Positions 34,136-42,658 of a DNA stretch of 64,000 bases are shown here, piece by piece. The translations under genes and the position numbers were made by a program. The stretch is from contig CAVXML010000011.1 in NCBI GenBank assembly GCA_963763015.1, positions 1 through 64,000 on the forward strand, written 5' to 3'. The notes beneath the pieces were generated by a model that had not been told where the DNA came from, searched no databases, and was given only the letters and a program-made list of their open reading frames with translations. Origin of the DNA: Fodinibacter sp963763015 (GTDB lineage: Bacteria > Actinomycetota > Actinomycetes > Actinomycetales > Dermatophilaceae). Each line of letters opens with the position of its first letter. Position 1 is the stretch's first letter.

Positions 34136-36265
34136 TCAGCCGGTGACGACGACCTCGTTGAGCCGAGCCCGTCGCTTCCCATCGTCGTCCTCCGTCAGCT
34201 GGGTGAACCAGACGACGACGTACTGGCCGCTGACGTCGGCCGGCACGTCGAACCTCACCACCCCGTCGGCGCCGTCCCTCCGGCCGATCCTCGTCGCGCC
34301 CTCCAGACGGTTGTCGGGGCCGACATACACCTCGACGTCAGCGCGCTGGGGCATGTCGAGCTCCACGGTCTGCGGCTTCTTGTTGGGCCCCAGGTCCACG
34401 ATGACGCCGAGTCCCTTCTTCAGGCCACCGAAGGAGTCGCTGCGGTAGTTCTCGGAGAACCAGCCGCTCTCGCGGTCGCCGTCGTAGATCCTGGGCGTCA
34501 GCCGGTTGTTCTCCTCGCCGTCCCCCTCGGGGTCGTAGGCCTCCACCTTGAGGATCGCCAGGGGCTCCGGCTTGCCCGCCGTCTGGCCGGGTGAGGGGCT
34601 CGCGGACGGCTGAGGGGAAGTCTGTGCCGCGGTGGGGGTCTGGGTGGACGGGCCACCGAGGGAGAAGTCGGTGCCCTCGCCGATCCGGGAGACGCCGTAG
34701 ATGCCGATGACCAGCGCGAGCACCAGGAACCCCGCCACGATGGCGAGGGCCAGCCGCGACTCGTCCTTGGTGAGTGGCTCCGCGGGGACCATCGGCGCCG
34801 GGTACTCCAGTCCCTCGCTGCCTGGCGCCGCGGTCGAGTCCGGCGTCAGCTCGGACACCTTGTCGACCGCACGCCGCGCAAGGCCCCCCACACGTTCACC
34901 TCCCCCTTTCAGGGCGCCGACCACTGCAGCACCGCCGGCGGCAGCGGCACCAGCAGCGGCACCAGCAGCGGCGCCAGCGCCGCGCCGGGGTGGCGAGCCG
35001 GCATCCGGCGCCGCGGGCTGGTCGTCGGTGGGCTCGGCGGCGTGGCGACCCTCGCTCCACCGCAGGTCCTGCCAGCCATCGGTGCGCACGGGCTCGGAGG
35101 TCACCTCGCCCGGCGCGGGGCCGTCGCCCCTCGGGTCGGTCGGTGTCGGGACAGGCAGGACGCGGGTCGCCTCGCGCCCCGGCACGTCGACGGGCACCAG
35201 GTCCGCAGTCGTGTCGCGGTCCGCTGTGGTGTCGCGGTCGACCGCCGCCCCCCCTGCCGCGGCGGCCGCGGCTCCCGCTCCTGCACCGACAGCCGCCGCA
35301 CCGGCGGCGATCCCTCGAGCGCTCACCGGGGCGCTCGGCTGCTCGATGGTGTCCGGGACCCGGGCCGACGTCAGGACGGGTGTTGGCGCGGGCGCTGGCG
35401 CCGGTGCCGGCGCCGGTGGGCCTGCCGCCGGTGCCGACGGAGCCGGCGCGGCAGGGGCACTCGCCGCGCTCACCCGAGCCGTCGGCGTGACGGGACGACC
35501 CACCACCTGCCGGGACGGCCAAGGGGCCACCTGGCGGGCGTAGTCACCCGGGCTCGTCGGCCCCTGGTCGTCGTTGAGGGTGAGGCGGCAGATCGCATCG
35601 AGGTCACGGGGGACCCCTGCGGCGATCTCCGAGGGCGCTGCGACGCCACCGAGCACCCGAGGTGCCGCCGCCAGCCCCGACCCCCCGGTGCCGAGCGGCC
35701 ACAGGCCGGTCAGCCCGGCATACGCCAGGGCGACGACCCCCACGGCGTCTCGACGCGCCGCCTCCTCCGCCTCCGCGCCGTCCTGCCCGGCGCGCACGGC
35801 CGCCGTCTCCAGGCCGCGCAGGCGGACGTCACCGTCCGGGGTGCGCAGGACGTCGTCGGGGGTGAGGTCGAGGTGGTGCATGCCGCGCTGCCTGGCTGAC
35901 TCCAGAGCCGTCGAGACCTCTCCGGTGATCCGGCGGACCTCGTCGCCGGGCACCCCGCCGTCGGCGACCAGGGCGGCCAGGGTCCGGGCGTCACCGAGGT
36001 CCTCCTCGACCACGTACGCGACAGTGTCGTCGTGGCCGACGTCGAGGATGCGCACGAAGACGACGTGGGTGACGGATGCCGCGCGGCGGGCCGCGTCGAG
36101 CAGCGCCGGGGTCCGGTGGTCCTCACGGGCGATGCACAGGATGGAGACGCTGCGGCCCAGGGTCGTGTCGTCGGCCGACCACCGTTCGACCCCGTGCAGC
36201 TGCTCCAACCGCCGGTGGACGGTGTAGCGGCCGCCGAGGACGGTGCCCGGACCCACACCCCTCAC
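34136..36265 (-). CDS. Membrane-anchored pseudokinase (MurJ partner)
   Basis: A 709-residue protein starting at GTG 36265, preceded by GGAAGGAGCTGGG. The N-terminal half (about 10-270) has a Ser/Thr kinase-like fold but a degenerate catalytic loop: HLDLTPDDVL replaces HRDLKPxNxL and there is no DFG. A long Ala/Pro/Thr-rich linker follows (about 290-530), then one membrane helix (ALAIVAGFLVLALVIGIYGV, near 545) and an extracellular carbohydrate-binding-like beta domain (about 590-709; RIYDGDRESGWFSENYRSDS, then GVIVDLGP). In mycobacteria a similar pseudokinase is fused to MurJ; here it is a separate gene just downstream of murJ. It probably regulates MurJ or peptidoglycan export. Confidence 0.87.
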   Translation of the reverse strand: MRGVGPGTVLGGRYTVHRRLEQLHGVERWSADDTTLGRSVSILCIAREDHRTPALLDAARRAASVTHVVFVRILDVGHDDTVAYVVEEDLGDARTLAALVADGGVPGDEVRRITGEVSTALESARQRGMHHLDLTPDDVLRTPDGDVRLRGLETAAVRAGQDGAEAEEAARRDAVGVVALAYAGLTGLWPLGTGGSGLAAAPRVLGGVAAPSEIAAGVPRDLDAICRLTLNDDQGPTSPGDYARQVAPWPSRQVVGRPVTPTARVSAASAPAAPAPSAPAAGPPAPAPAPAPAPTPVLTSARVPDTIEQPSAPVSARGIAAGAAAVGAGAGAAAAAAGGAAVDRDTTADRDTTADLVPVDVPGREATRVLPVPTPTDPRGDGPAPGEVTSEPVRTDGWQDLRWSEGRHAAEPTDDQPAAPDAGSPPRRGAGAAAGAAAGAAAAGGAAVVGALKGGGERVGGLARRAVDKVSELTPDSTAAPGSEGLEYPAPMVPAEPLTKDESRLALAIVAGFLVLALVIGIYGVSRIGEGTDFSLGGPSTQTPTAAQTSPQPSASPSPGQTAGKPEPLAILKVEAYDPEGDGEENNRLTPRIYDGDRESGWFSENYRSDSFGGLKKGLGVIVDLGPNKKPQTVELDMPQRADVEVYVGPDNRLEGATRIGRRDGADGVVRFDVPADVSGQYVVVWFTQLTEDDDGKRRARLNEVVVTG

Positions 36266-36355
36266 CCCAGCTCCTTCCGATCGGCCCGGCAACGACGGCC
36301 ACGGGGACGCCGACACCACCCGCGGTCGACGGGTGTCGCCCCATCGTAGACACTG

Positions 36356-36406
36356 CGGCTCAGCGCCGCCGGAGTGCGCGCGGGCCCGGCTCAGCGCCGC
36401 CGGAGT
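36356..36406. repeat. 20-base direct repeat at the murJ 3' end
   Basis: CGGCTCAGCGCCGCCGGAGT occurs at 36356-36375 and again at 36387-36406, 31 bases apart. The second copy contains the murJ stop codon and last codons, so the first copy is a small duplication of the gene's end placed just downstream. Confidence 0.7.
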
Positions 36407-38067
36407 CGGCGGCCCACCGGCTCGAGAGCCGCCGACACCTCGCGCACGCCGAGCGCCGTCGCCACCGACCACGTCACGGCGAGCTGCACCACCGCGGCGA
36501 CGCCGAGGACCAGCCCACCCGACACCAGGCCCGGGATGCCGCGCGTCTCGCCGAGGTCGGGGAAGAGCGCCCCGATGGCCCAGAGCAGGACCAGGGCGGT
36601 CAGCACGGCGGGCACGAGGAGCTTCAGGAACATCGCCGCAGCCCCCCGCAGGCCGAGGTGGCCGTGTCGGCGGTGCAGCACCCAGAAGCCGACGCCTGCC
36701 GCGACCACGAAGGCGCCTGACTGGCCCAGGGCGAGGGCGAACGCCGTGATGCGTGGGTCGAGCGTCGCGGCGACGAGGGCGCCGACCGTCGCCAGGCTGG
36801 TCGTGACGCACTGGAGCCGGAACGTCATCCACGTCATCTGGTGGGCGTAGAACACCCGGTCGTTCAGGTACGTCCATGCCATGGGCAGGACCATCCAGAC
36901 GAGCCCGCTGAGCACGAGGGCGATGGCACGGGTCTCCTCCAGGGTGTTGGTGAAGAAGAAGGTGGACGCCACGTAGGGGGCCAGCACGCCGATGAGCACG
37001 ACGGCGGGCACCAGGACGACCGCCGGCATCCGCAGTCCTTGTCCGTGGTAGCGGAGCACCTCCTCGTGGTCGTCCCGGCTCGCCGCCTCGGACAGACGGG
37101 TGTAGAGGGCGGTCACGAGGGAGACCGTGATGAGGCCGTGCGGGAGCATGACGATGAGCAGGGCGGGGTTGAAGGCGGCGAGGCCGGCCGTGGGCTCGCC
37201 GACCGACTCGCCGAGGCGGGTGGCCCGGGTGAGCACCCGCGAGGTGACGACGAAGCCGAGCTGGCTCACGACGATCGAGGCGAAGGTCCACTTGGCGACG
37301 TTGCTGACCTCACCGAGCCCGTAGCCGCGTACGCCCCAGGCGGGTCGGTACCTGAAGCCGATCCGGCGGAGCGGGAACAGCAGGCACAGGGCCTGCGCCA
37401 CGATGGACAGGGTGGCCGACCCGGCGAGGATCGCGACCATCTCGGGGGTCCAGTCGGCCGGTGCCGCCCGCTCCGGGAAGCCCGACGCCATGAACCACAG
37501 GAGCCCTGCCACGGCCACGACGTTGGCCAGCGCCGGGGCCCACATGTACCCGGCGAACCGCCCGTGGGCGTTGAGCACCTGCCCGAGGATCGTGTAGAGG
37601 CCGTAGAAGAAGATCTGTGGCATGCAGATGACGGCGAACACCGTCGCCAGGCCCATCGCCGCCTCGTCGTCCACGGCGTAGTAGATCGGGACGATGACCG
37701 GCGCCAGCAGCGTGAGGGCCACGGTCGCGGCGGCCAGGATGGCCAGCGAGATCGTGATGATCCGGTTGACGAACTCGTCCCCGTCCGACCGGAGCCGGGC
37801 CCGCACGATCTGGGGCACGAGGATGGCGTTCAGCGTCCCCCCGGCGATGAGCAGGTAGAACGAGTTGGGGAGGGTGTTCGCCGCGGTGAAGGCGTCGGCG
37901 GCGTAGCCCGTGGTGCCGATCACCCCGGCGAGCAGGGCCGCCCGGACCAGCCCCACCACCCGCGAGACCAGGGTGCCGGACGCCATGATCGCGCCGGCCC
38001 GGCCGACGCTCTGGCGTGGAGCGGGGGAGGGGTCGTCGCTCGGCCCGGCGGCGGAGGTGTCGCTCAT
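36391..38067 (-). CDS. murJ: Lipid II flippase MurJ
   Basis: A 558-residue MviN/MurJ protein with 14 predicted membrane segments spread from about residue 25 to 540 and the early conserved ASGTLVSRVVGLVRAALLAG, plus a TAANTLPNSFYLLIAGGTLN segment typical of the family. It moves lipid-linked peptidoglycan precursor to the outer face of the membrane. The N-terminus is short and hydrophilic and there is no fused kinase domain. The pseudokinase gene lies 125 bases downstream and a NUDIX gene 16 bases upstream. Confidence 0.94.
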   Translation of the reverse strand: MSDTSAAGPSDDPSPAPRQSVGRAGAIMASGTLVSRVVGLVRAALLAGVIGTTGYAADAFTAANTLPNSFYLLIAGGTLNAILVPQIVRARLRSDGDEFVNRIITISLAILAAATVALTLLAPVIVPIYYAVDDEAAMGLATVFAVICMPQIFFYGLYTILGQVLNAHGRFAGYMWAPALANVVAVAGLLWFMASGFPERAAPADWTPEMVAILAGSATLSIVAQALCLLFPLRRIGFRYRPAWGVRGYGLGEVSNVAKWTFASIVVSQLGFVVTSRVLTRATRLGESVGEPTAGLAAFNPALLIVMLPHGLITVSLVTALYTRLSEAASRDDHEEVLRYHGQGLRMPAVVLVPAVVLIGVLAPYVASTFFFTNTLEETRAIALVLSGLVWMVLPMAWTYLNDRVFYAHQMTWMTFRLQCVTTSLATVGALVAATLDPRITAFALALGQSGAFVVAAGVGFWVLHRRHGHLGLRGAAAMFLKLLVPAVLTALVLLWAIGALFPDLGETRGIPGLVSGGLVLGVAAVVQLAVTWSVATALGVREVSAALEPVGRRLRRR

Positions 38068-38083
38068 CGGTGGGAGCGGGCGC

Positions 38084-38572
38084 TCAGGCGTCGCCCGCGA
38101 GCCGCTGCCAGGCCACTCGCGCGATCCTGCGCTCGTTGGGGAACGTCAGGTGCCGGTGCGCCTCGCGCAGCGGCAGCCACGCGACGTCGATCGCCTCGTG
38201 GTCGGGGTCGTTCTCGATCGTGAGCGTCCCGCCCACCGCCTCCAGGAGGTAGTGGTGCACGTACTTGTGGATCCGGCGCTCGCCGGCGGCGAACCAGTAG
38301 TCGATGGTGCCGAGCTCGATGAGGACCCGGCCTTGGATGCCGGTCTCCTCCGCGACCTCGCGCGCCGCGGTCTCGGGGAGGGTCTCCTCACCCTCGATGT
38401 GCCCCTTGGGCAGGCACCACTCCACGCGCCCGGCCCGGTTCCGACGGGCGATGACGGCGATCCGGGCCTCCCCCTCGTGGACGTCGACGACCACCCCTCC
38501 GGCGCTGCGCTCCTCCACCGCCGGGAGCCGCCGGGGGGGAACCCCGGTCGGATCGGTTGCGGCGTGGCTCAT
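38084..38572 (-). CDS. NUDIX hydrolase
   Basis: A 162-residue protein with a complete Nudix box, GHIEGEETLPETAAREVAEE and TGI (about residues 68-90, pattern Gx5Ex7REUxEExGU). NUDIX enzymes hydrolyse nucleoside diphosphates linked to other groups; the substrate cannot be read from sequence. It lies upstream of murJ in the same direction, and divergent from cca. Confidence 0.9.
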   Translation of the reverse strand: MSHAATDPTGVPPRRLPAVEERSAGGVVVDVHEGEARIAVIARRNRAGRVEWCLPKGHIEGEETLPETAAREVAEETGIQGRVLIELGTIDYWFAAGERRIHKYVHHYLLEAVGGTLTIENDPDHEAIDVAWLPLREAHRHLTFPNERRIARVAWQRLAGDA

Positions 38573-38691
38573 CCCGTCACTGTAGCCAGTGGGCCTGCGA
38601 AGCCCCTGCTGGCGCGGGGTGTCCGAGCGTGGTCGCGCCGGCCGGAGCGGGCGCGGCGCCGGACCGTGCCCCCGGCATACCCTTGGTCCTC

Positions 38692-40158
38692 GTGTCCACC
38701 CGTCAACCCCCGGCCGCCCTCCTCCGGCAGGCCGTCGCCCACCTCGCCCCCGTCCTTCCCGTGCTCATCGACCTCGGCGAGCGGTTCGCGGCGGCCGGGC
38801 ACGAGCTCGCCCTGGTCGGAGGACCGGTCCGGGACGCCTTCCTCGGTCGTGCGGCCACCGACCTCGACCTCACCACCTCGGCCCGCCCCGACGACACCGA
38901 GGCCGTCCTGCGCCAATGGGGCACGGCGACGTGGGACCTGGGCCGGGAGTACGGCACCATCGGTGCTCGGCGCGCGGAGGTCGTGGTCGAGGTGACGACC
39001 TACCGGGCCGACGCCTACGACGGCGTCACCCGCAAGCCGGTGGTGGCCTTCGGCAGCTCGCTCGACGACGACCTCGCGCGCCGCGACTTCACGGTCAACG
39101 CGATGGCGCTGCGGCTGCCGGACCTCGCCTTCGTCGACCCCCACGGTGGCCTCGGTGACCTGGACGCCGGCATCCTGCGCACCCCGTCGGCCCCGGAGGT
39201 CTCGTTCGGAGACGACCCGCTGCGGATGATGCGGGCCGCCCGGTTCGTCGCCCAGCTCGCCCTCGTGCCGGCCACGGAGGTGAGGACCGCGATGAGGGAG
39301 ATGGCGGCATCCATCGAGATCGTCTCCGCCGAGCGGGTGCGTGACGAGCTGGTCAAGCTGCTCCTGTCCGCGCACCCCCGGGCCGGGCTGGAGCTGCTGT
39401 GCGCGAGCGGCCTGGCCACCCACGTGCTGCCCGAGCTGCCGGCGCTGCAGCTCGAGGTCGACGAGCACCACCGGCACAAGGACGTGTACGAGCACTCGAT
39501 GACCGTCCTCGAGCAGGCCATCGACCTTGAGGGGCCGCCCGGCGCGCCCCCGGAGCAGGTGCCCGGACCGGACCTGGTGCTGCGGCTCGCCGCGATCCTG
39601 CACGACATCGGCAAGCCGGCGACGCGCCGGTTCGAGACCGGTGGTGGCGTGTCCTTCCACCACCACGAGGTGGTCGGCGCGAAGCTCGCGACCCGGCGGC
39701 TCAAGGCGCTGCGCTTCGACAAGGAGACGACCCGTGCGGTCGCCCGGCTCGTCGAGCTCCACCTGCGGTTCCACGGCTACGGCAACGGCCAGTGGACCGA
39801 CTCGGCCGTCCGCCGCTACGTCACGGATGCCGGTGACCTCCTCCCGCGGCTGCACTGCCTCACCCGGGCGGACTGCACGACCCGCAACGTGCGCAAGGCC
39901 CGGCGGCTCGCCGCCACCTACGACGACCTCGAAGCGAGGATCGATGCGCTGCTGGCCCACGAGGAGCTCAGGGCGGTTCGCCCCGACCTGGACGGCTTCG
40001 AGATCGGGCAGACCCTCGGCGTCCCGCCGGGCCCGGTGCTGGGCCGGGCCTACAAGCACCTGCTCGCGGTGCGGCTCGACGAGGGGCCCCTCGGGAAGGA
40101 TGCTGCCCGCGAGCGGCTCCTCGCGTGGTGGGCCGAGCAGCCGGAGTCCCGGTCCTGA
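38692..40158 (+). CDS. cca: CCA tRNA nucleotidyltransferase
   Basis: A 488-residue protein starting at GTG 38692 (STRQPPAALLRQAVAHLAPV). The polymerase-beta-type head has LVGGPVRDAFLGRAATDLDL (about residues 41-60) with the catalytic DxD, and RRDFTVNAMAL follows. The body has a tRNA-binding region and a C-terminal HD domain (HDIGKPATRRFE, near 305). It adds or repairs the CCA end of tRNAs; needed here because tRNA-Ala lacks an encoded CCA. The divergent NUDIX gene shares the 119-base spacer. Confidence 0.95.
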   Translation: MSTRQPPAALLRQAVAHLAPVLPVLIDLGERFAAAGHELALVGGPVRDAFLGRAATDLDLTTSARPDDTEAVLRQWGTATWDLGREYGTIGARRAEVVVEVTTYRADAYDGVTRKPVVAFGSSLDDDLARRDFTVNAMALRLPDLAFVDPHGGLGDLDAGILRTPSAPEVSFGDDPLRMMRAARFVAQLALVPATEVRTAMREMAASIEIVSAERVRDELVKLLLSAHPRAGLELLCASGLATHVLPELPALQLEVDEHHRHKDVYEHSMTVLEQAIDLEGPPGAPPEQVPGPDLVLRLAAILHDIGKPATRRFETGGGVSFHHHEVVGAKLATRRLKALRFDKETTRAVARLVELHLRFHGYGNGQWTDSAVRRYVTDAGDLLPRLHCLTRADCTTRNVRKARRLAATYDDLEARIDALLAHEELRAVRPDLDGFEIGQTLGVPPGPVLGRAYKHLLAVRLDEGPLGKDAARERLLAWWAEQPESRS

Positions 40159-40241
40159 CCCGGGCCCCCCTTCCCCTCGTGGGGACGCGGCGTCCCGGCT
40201 AGGCTCGCCGTGCCCGTCCGCCCGACCGAGGAGCTGCGCCC

Positions 40242-40997
40242 ATGCCCGGATCCGCCCTCGGGAACACCGGGCTCGTCGTCCGGTCCGGGGCCGCCACGCA
40301 CGTCGGCCGGGTGCGGCCCCACAACGAGGACTCCGTGGTCAGCGGTAGCCGGGTCTTCGCCGTCGCGGACGGGATGGGAGGCCACGCGGCGGGGGAGGTG
40401 GCCAGCCGGATCGCCGTGGAGGCCCTCACCGAGCTCGACGGCCTCCCGCCCCACCGCGCCGAGGACGTGGCGGGGGCGCTCCACGCCGCCAACCAGCGCA
40501 TGCTCGACGCGCAGGCCGGTCGCTCGGGGGAGCGTGGCATGGGCACCACGGCGACCGGCCTCGCCCTGCTCGAGGGGGAGTCCGGCTTCGACTGGCTGGC
40601 CTTCAACGTCGGCGACTCGCGGGTGTACCGGTTCGCCGAGGGGCGGCTGGTCCAGGTGTCCCGCGACCACTCGGAGGTGCAGTCCCTCCTGGACGCCGGG
40701 CTCCTCGGCCCGGACGAGGTCGCCGACCACCCGCTGCGCAACGTCATCACCCGGTCGCTGGGATCGGACCCGGCCCCGGAGGCCGACGTCTGGGTCCTGC
40801 CGCCCACGGCGGGCGAGCGGTTCGTCCTGTGCAGCGACGGGCTGTCCGGAGAGCTGGACGACCGGGAGATCGAGCGCCTCGTGGCCGAGAACGACGACCC
40901 CCAGGTCGCCGCGGAGCGGCTGGTCGCCGCCGCCGTTGAGGCCGGAGGGCACGACAACGTCTCGGTCGTCGTCGTCGCCGTCGACGCGGCTGGGTGA
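40242..40997 (+). CDS. PP2C-type Ser/Thr protein phosphatase
   Basis: A 251-residue soluble phosphatase with the metal-binding Asp motifs in order: RPHNEDSVV, VADGMGGHAAGEVAS, NVGDSRVYRF, LCSDGLSGEL and GGHDNVSVVVV. No membrane segment is present, unlike PstP. It removes phosphate from Ser/Thr in proteins. It stands alone between cca and the kinase-LLM gene, with no partner kinase beside it. Confidence 0.92.
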   Translation: MPGSALGNTGLVVRSGAATHVGRVRPHNEDSVVSGSRVFAVADGMGGHAAGEVASRIAVEALTELDGLPPHRAEDVAGALHAANQRMLDAQAGRSGERGMGTTATGLALLEGESGFDWLAFNVGDSRVYRFAEGRLVQVSRDHSEVQSLLDAGLLGPDEVADHPLRNVITRSLGSDPAPEADVWVLPPTAGERFVLCSDGLSGELDDREIERLVAENDDPQVAAERLVAAAVEAGGHDNVSVVVVAVDAAG

Positions 40998-41053
40998 CCA
41001 GACCCCGGCCGGGACCCGGTGACGGCGGGAGGTGACCGTTCGGCGCCGGCCCG

Positions 41054-42553
41054 TCAGGCGTTCAAGGCGGCCAGCGCGAGCACGGCCTCGGGGCCGTCGA
41101 GGTCCGCGGTGCTGAGGAAGACCGTCGAGACGCCGAGCTCCGACAGGCCGGCATGCCGCCCGCGGTGCTCGGCAACCGTGCCTGCGTGGGTCCGGGCGGC
41201 GTAGGTCGCAGCCGGGGTGCGACCCCGGAGCCGCTCCACCCTCGCCCAGACGTCGTCGCGGTCCCGGCCGACCACCGGGAGGTCGAGGACCGTGACAGCG
41301 ACCTCGGCCGGGTCCCGCCCGACCTCCGCGCAGTGCCGCCGCAGCACCTCCACCTTGTGCCGCAGCACCGCTGGCTCCGAGGTGGTCAGGTTGCAGGCGT
41401 CGCCCAGCGCGGCCGCCGTCCGCAGCGTTCGCTGCTCGCCGTTCCCGCACACGATCACCTGGACCGGGGTCGTCGGGCGCGGGTAGCACGTGGTCTCGGG
41501 AAGCGAGAGCCCGTCCTCGGCATACGGCTTCGTGCCGGGCGCCCACAGCGCCCGCATGACCCGGATGGCCCGCTCGACCTCGTCGAACCGCTCACCGGCG
41601 GCCGGGAAGGGCAGGCCGAAGGCGGCGTGCTCGCGTGCCCACCACCCGGCACCGACCCCCACGAAGACCCCTGCCCCGGTCAGCGCCGACAGGGTCGCGG
41701 CGGCCTTCGCGGTGATCCCGGGACGGCGGAACGTCACGGGTGTGCACAGGGTGCCCAGGCGGAGCCCGGTGCCGAGGGCAGCGATCGCGCCCAGGGCGAC
41801 CCAGGGCTCCGGGATCGGATCCCATTGCCGGCCGACCTGCGGGATCTGGATGAGGTGGTCCATGAGGGCCACGCCGGCGAACCCGGCCTCGTCTGCGGCG
41901 AGCGCGACCTCGCGCACCCACCGCAGCGGGTCCTCGCCCCACGGGAACCGCGACAGCTGGAGGACGACGTCCACCCCCGTGGATGCCGTGCGCTGGTCGT
42001 CCGCCCGCGTGCCGCCCGGCACCGGCCCCGGGAGGGCCGGGGACCCCCCGGGTAAGGCTGGGGACGCCCCGGGTAGTGCCGGCGAAGCCCCGGGGCTCAC
42101 GACGTGGACGAGGTCCCACCCCTCGTGCCCGACGGCGGTGGCCACCTCCGCGCTGCGCCGCAGCTGTGCGGCGAGCGCCCGGGCGGGCACCGGGCGGTCA
42201 CGCCGCGCATTGCGGCGACGGCTCTCCGCGTCGGGTGTCCGGAACAGCACCACGACCGCCGCCAGGCCGGAGGATCGGGCCTGGGACAGCCAGCTGTGTC
42301 GTCGGTCGTCGTCGAACCCCAGGGTGTCCACCACGGTCGTCAGCCGGCGGCCGAGCCGGGCGGTCACGATGGACTCCAGCAGGGCGAACGCGTCGGCCGA
42401 CGCGTCGAGGTCGTGGGCTCCGCTCCCGACGACGCCCCGCAGCGTGTCGGACGAGACGACCTCCTCGGCCCGGTAGTGCTGGGCCGCCCACGTCGACTTC
42501 CCGGACCCCGACGCCCCCACCAGCACGACGAGCGCCGGGTCGGGGAGCGACAT
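41054..42553 (-). CDS. P-loop kinase fused to LLM-class F420/flavin oxidoreductase
   Basis: A 499-residue two-domain protein. Residues about 1-155 are a polynucleotide-kinase-like P-loop domain with Walker A GASGSGKST at 13-21, followed by EEVVSSDTLRGVVG and VVDTLGFDD. A linker (about 155-185) repeats SPALPG three times. Residues about 195-490 are a luciferase-like (LLM class) oxidoreductase, STGVDVVLQLSRFPWGEDPL then GFAGVALMDHLIQIP, and VFVGVGAGWWAREHAAFG. LLM enzymes in actinobacteria often use coenzyme F420. The first domain may phosphorylate a nucleic acid end or a small molecule. The substrates are unknown. It is convergent with the PP2C gene. Confidence 0.85.
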   Translation of the reverse strand: MSLPDPALVVLVGASGSGKSTWAAQHYRAEEVVSSDTLRGVVGSGAHDLDASADAFALLESIVTARLGRRLTTVVDTLGFDDDRRHSWLSQARSSGLAAVVVLFRTPDAESRRRNARRDRPVPARALAAQLRRSAEVATAVGHEGWDLVHVVSPGASPALPGASPALPGGSPALPGPVPGGTRADDQRTASTGVDVVLQLSRFPWGEDPLRWVREVALAADEAGFAGVALMDHLIQIPQVGRQWDPIPEPWVALGAIAALGTGLRLGTLCTPVTFRRPGITAKAAATLSALTGAGVFVGVGAGWWAREHAAFGLPFPAAGERFDEVERAIRVMRALWAPGTKPYAEDGLSLPETTCYPRPTTPVQVIVCGNGEQRTLRTAAALGDACNLTTSEPAVLRHKVEVLRRHCAEVGRDPAEVAVTVLDLPVVGRDRDDVWARVERLRGRTPAATYAARTHAGTVAEHRGRHAGLSELGVSTVFLSTADLDGPEAVLALAALNA

Positions 42554-42600
42554 GCCCGGAAGTCTGCCCGATCCTCACCGGGTCGTCGGCGGGACGACCG

Positions 42601-42630
42601 ACGGGCGGCACCCGCGTGGGTGCCGCCCGT
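42601..42630 (-). terminator. Rho-independent-type terminator after ino1
   Basis: ACGGGCGGCACCC (42601-42613) and GGGTGCCGCCCGT (42618-42630) form a perfect 13-base stem with a four-base loop, 28 bases beyond the ino1 stop. Such GC-rich stems without a clear T tract are usual terminators in actinobacteria. Confidence 0.8.
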
Positions 42631-42658
42631 GCGTGGTGCGGAGCGCCTCAGTGCGAGG

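Noticed and set aside
42010..42090. Repeated SPALPG-coding tract as a possible CRISPR or mobile repeat
   Set aside because: It is in frame within the kinase-LLM gene and encodes a flexible linker; no spacers or partner genes.
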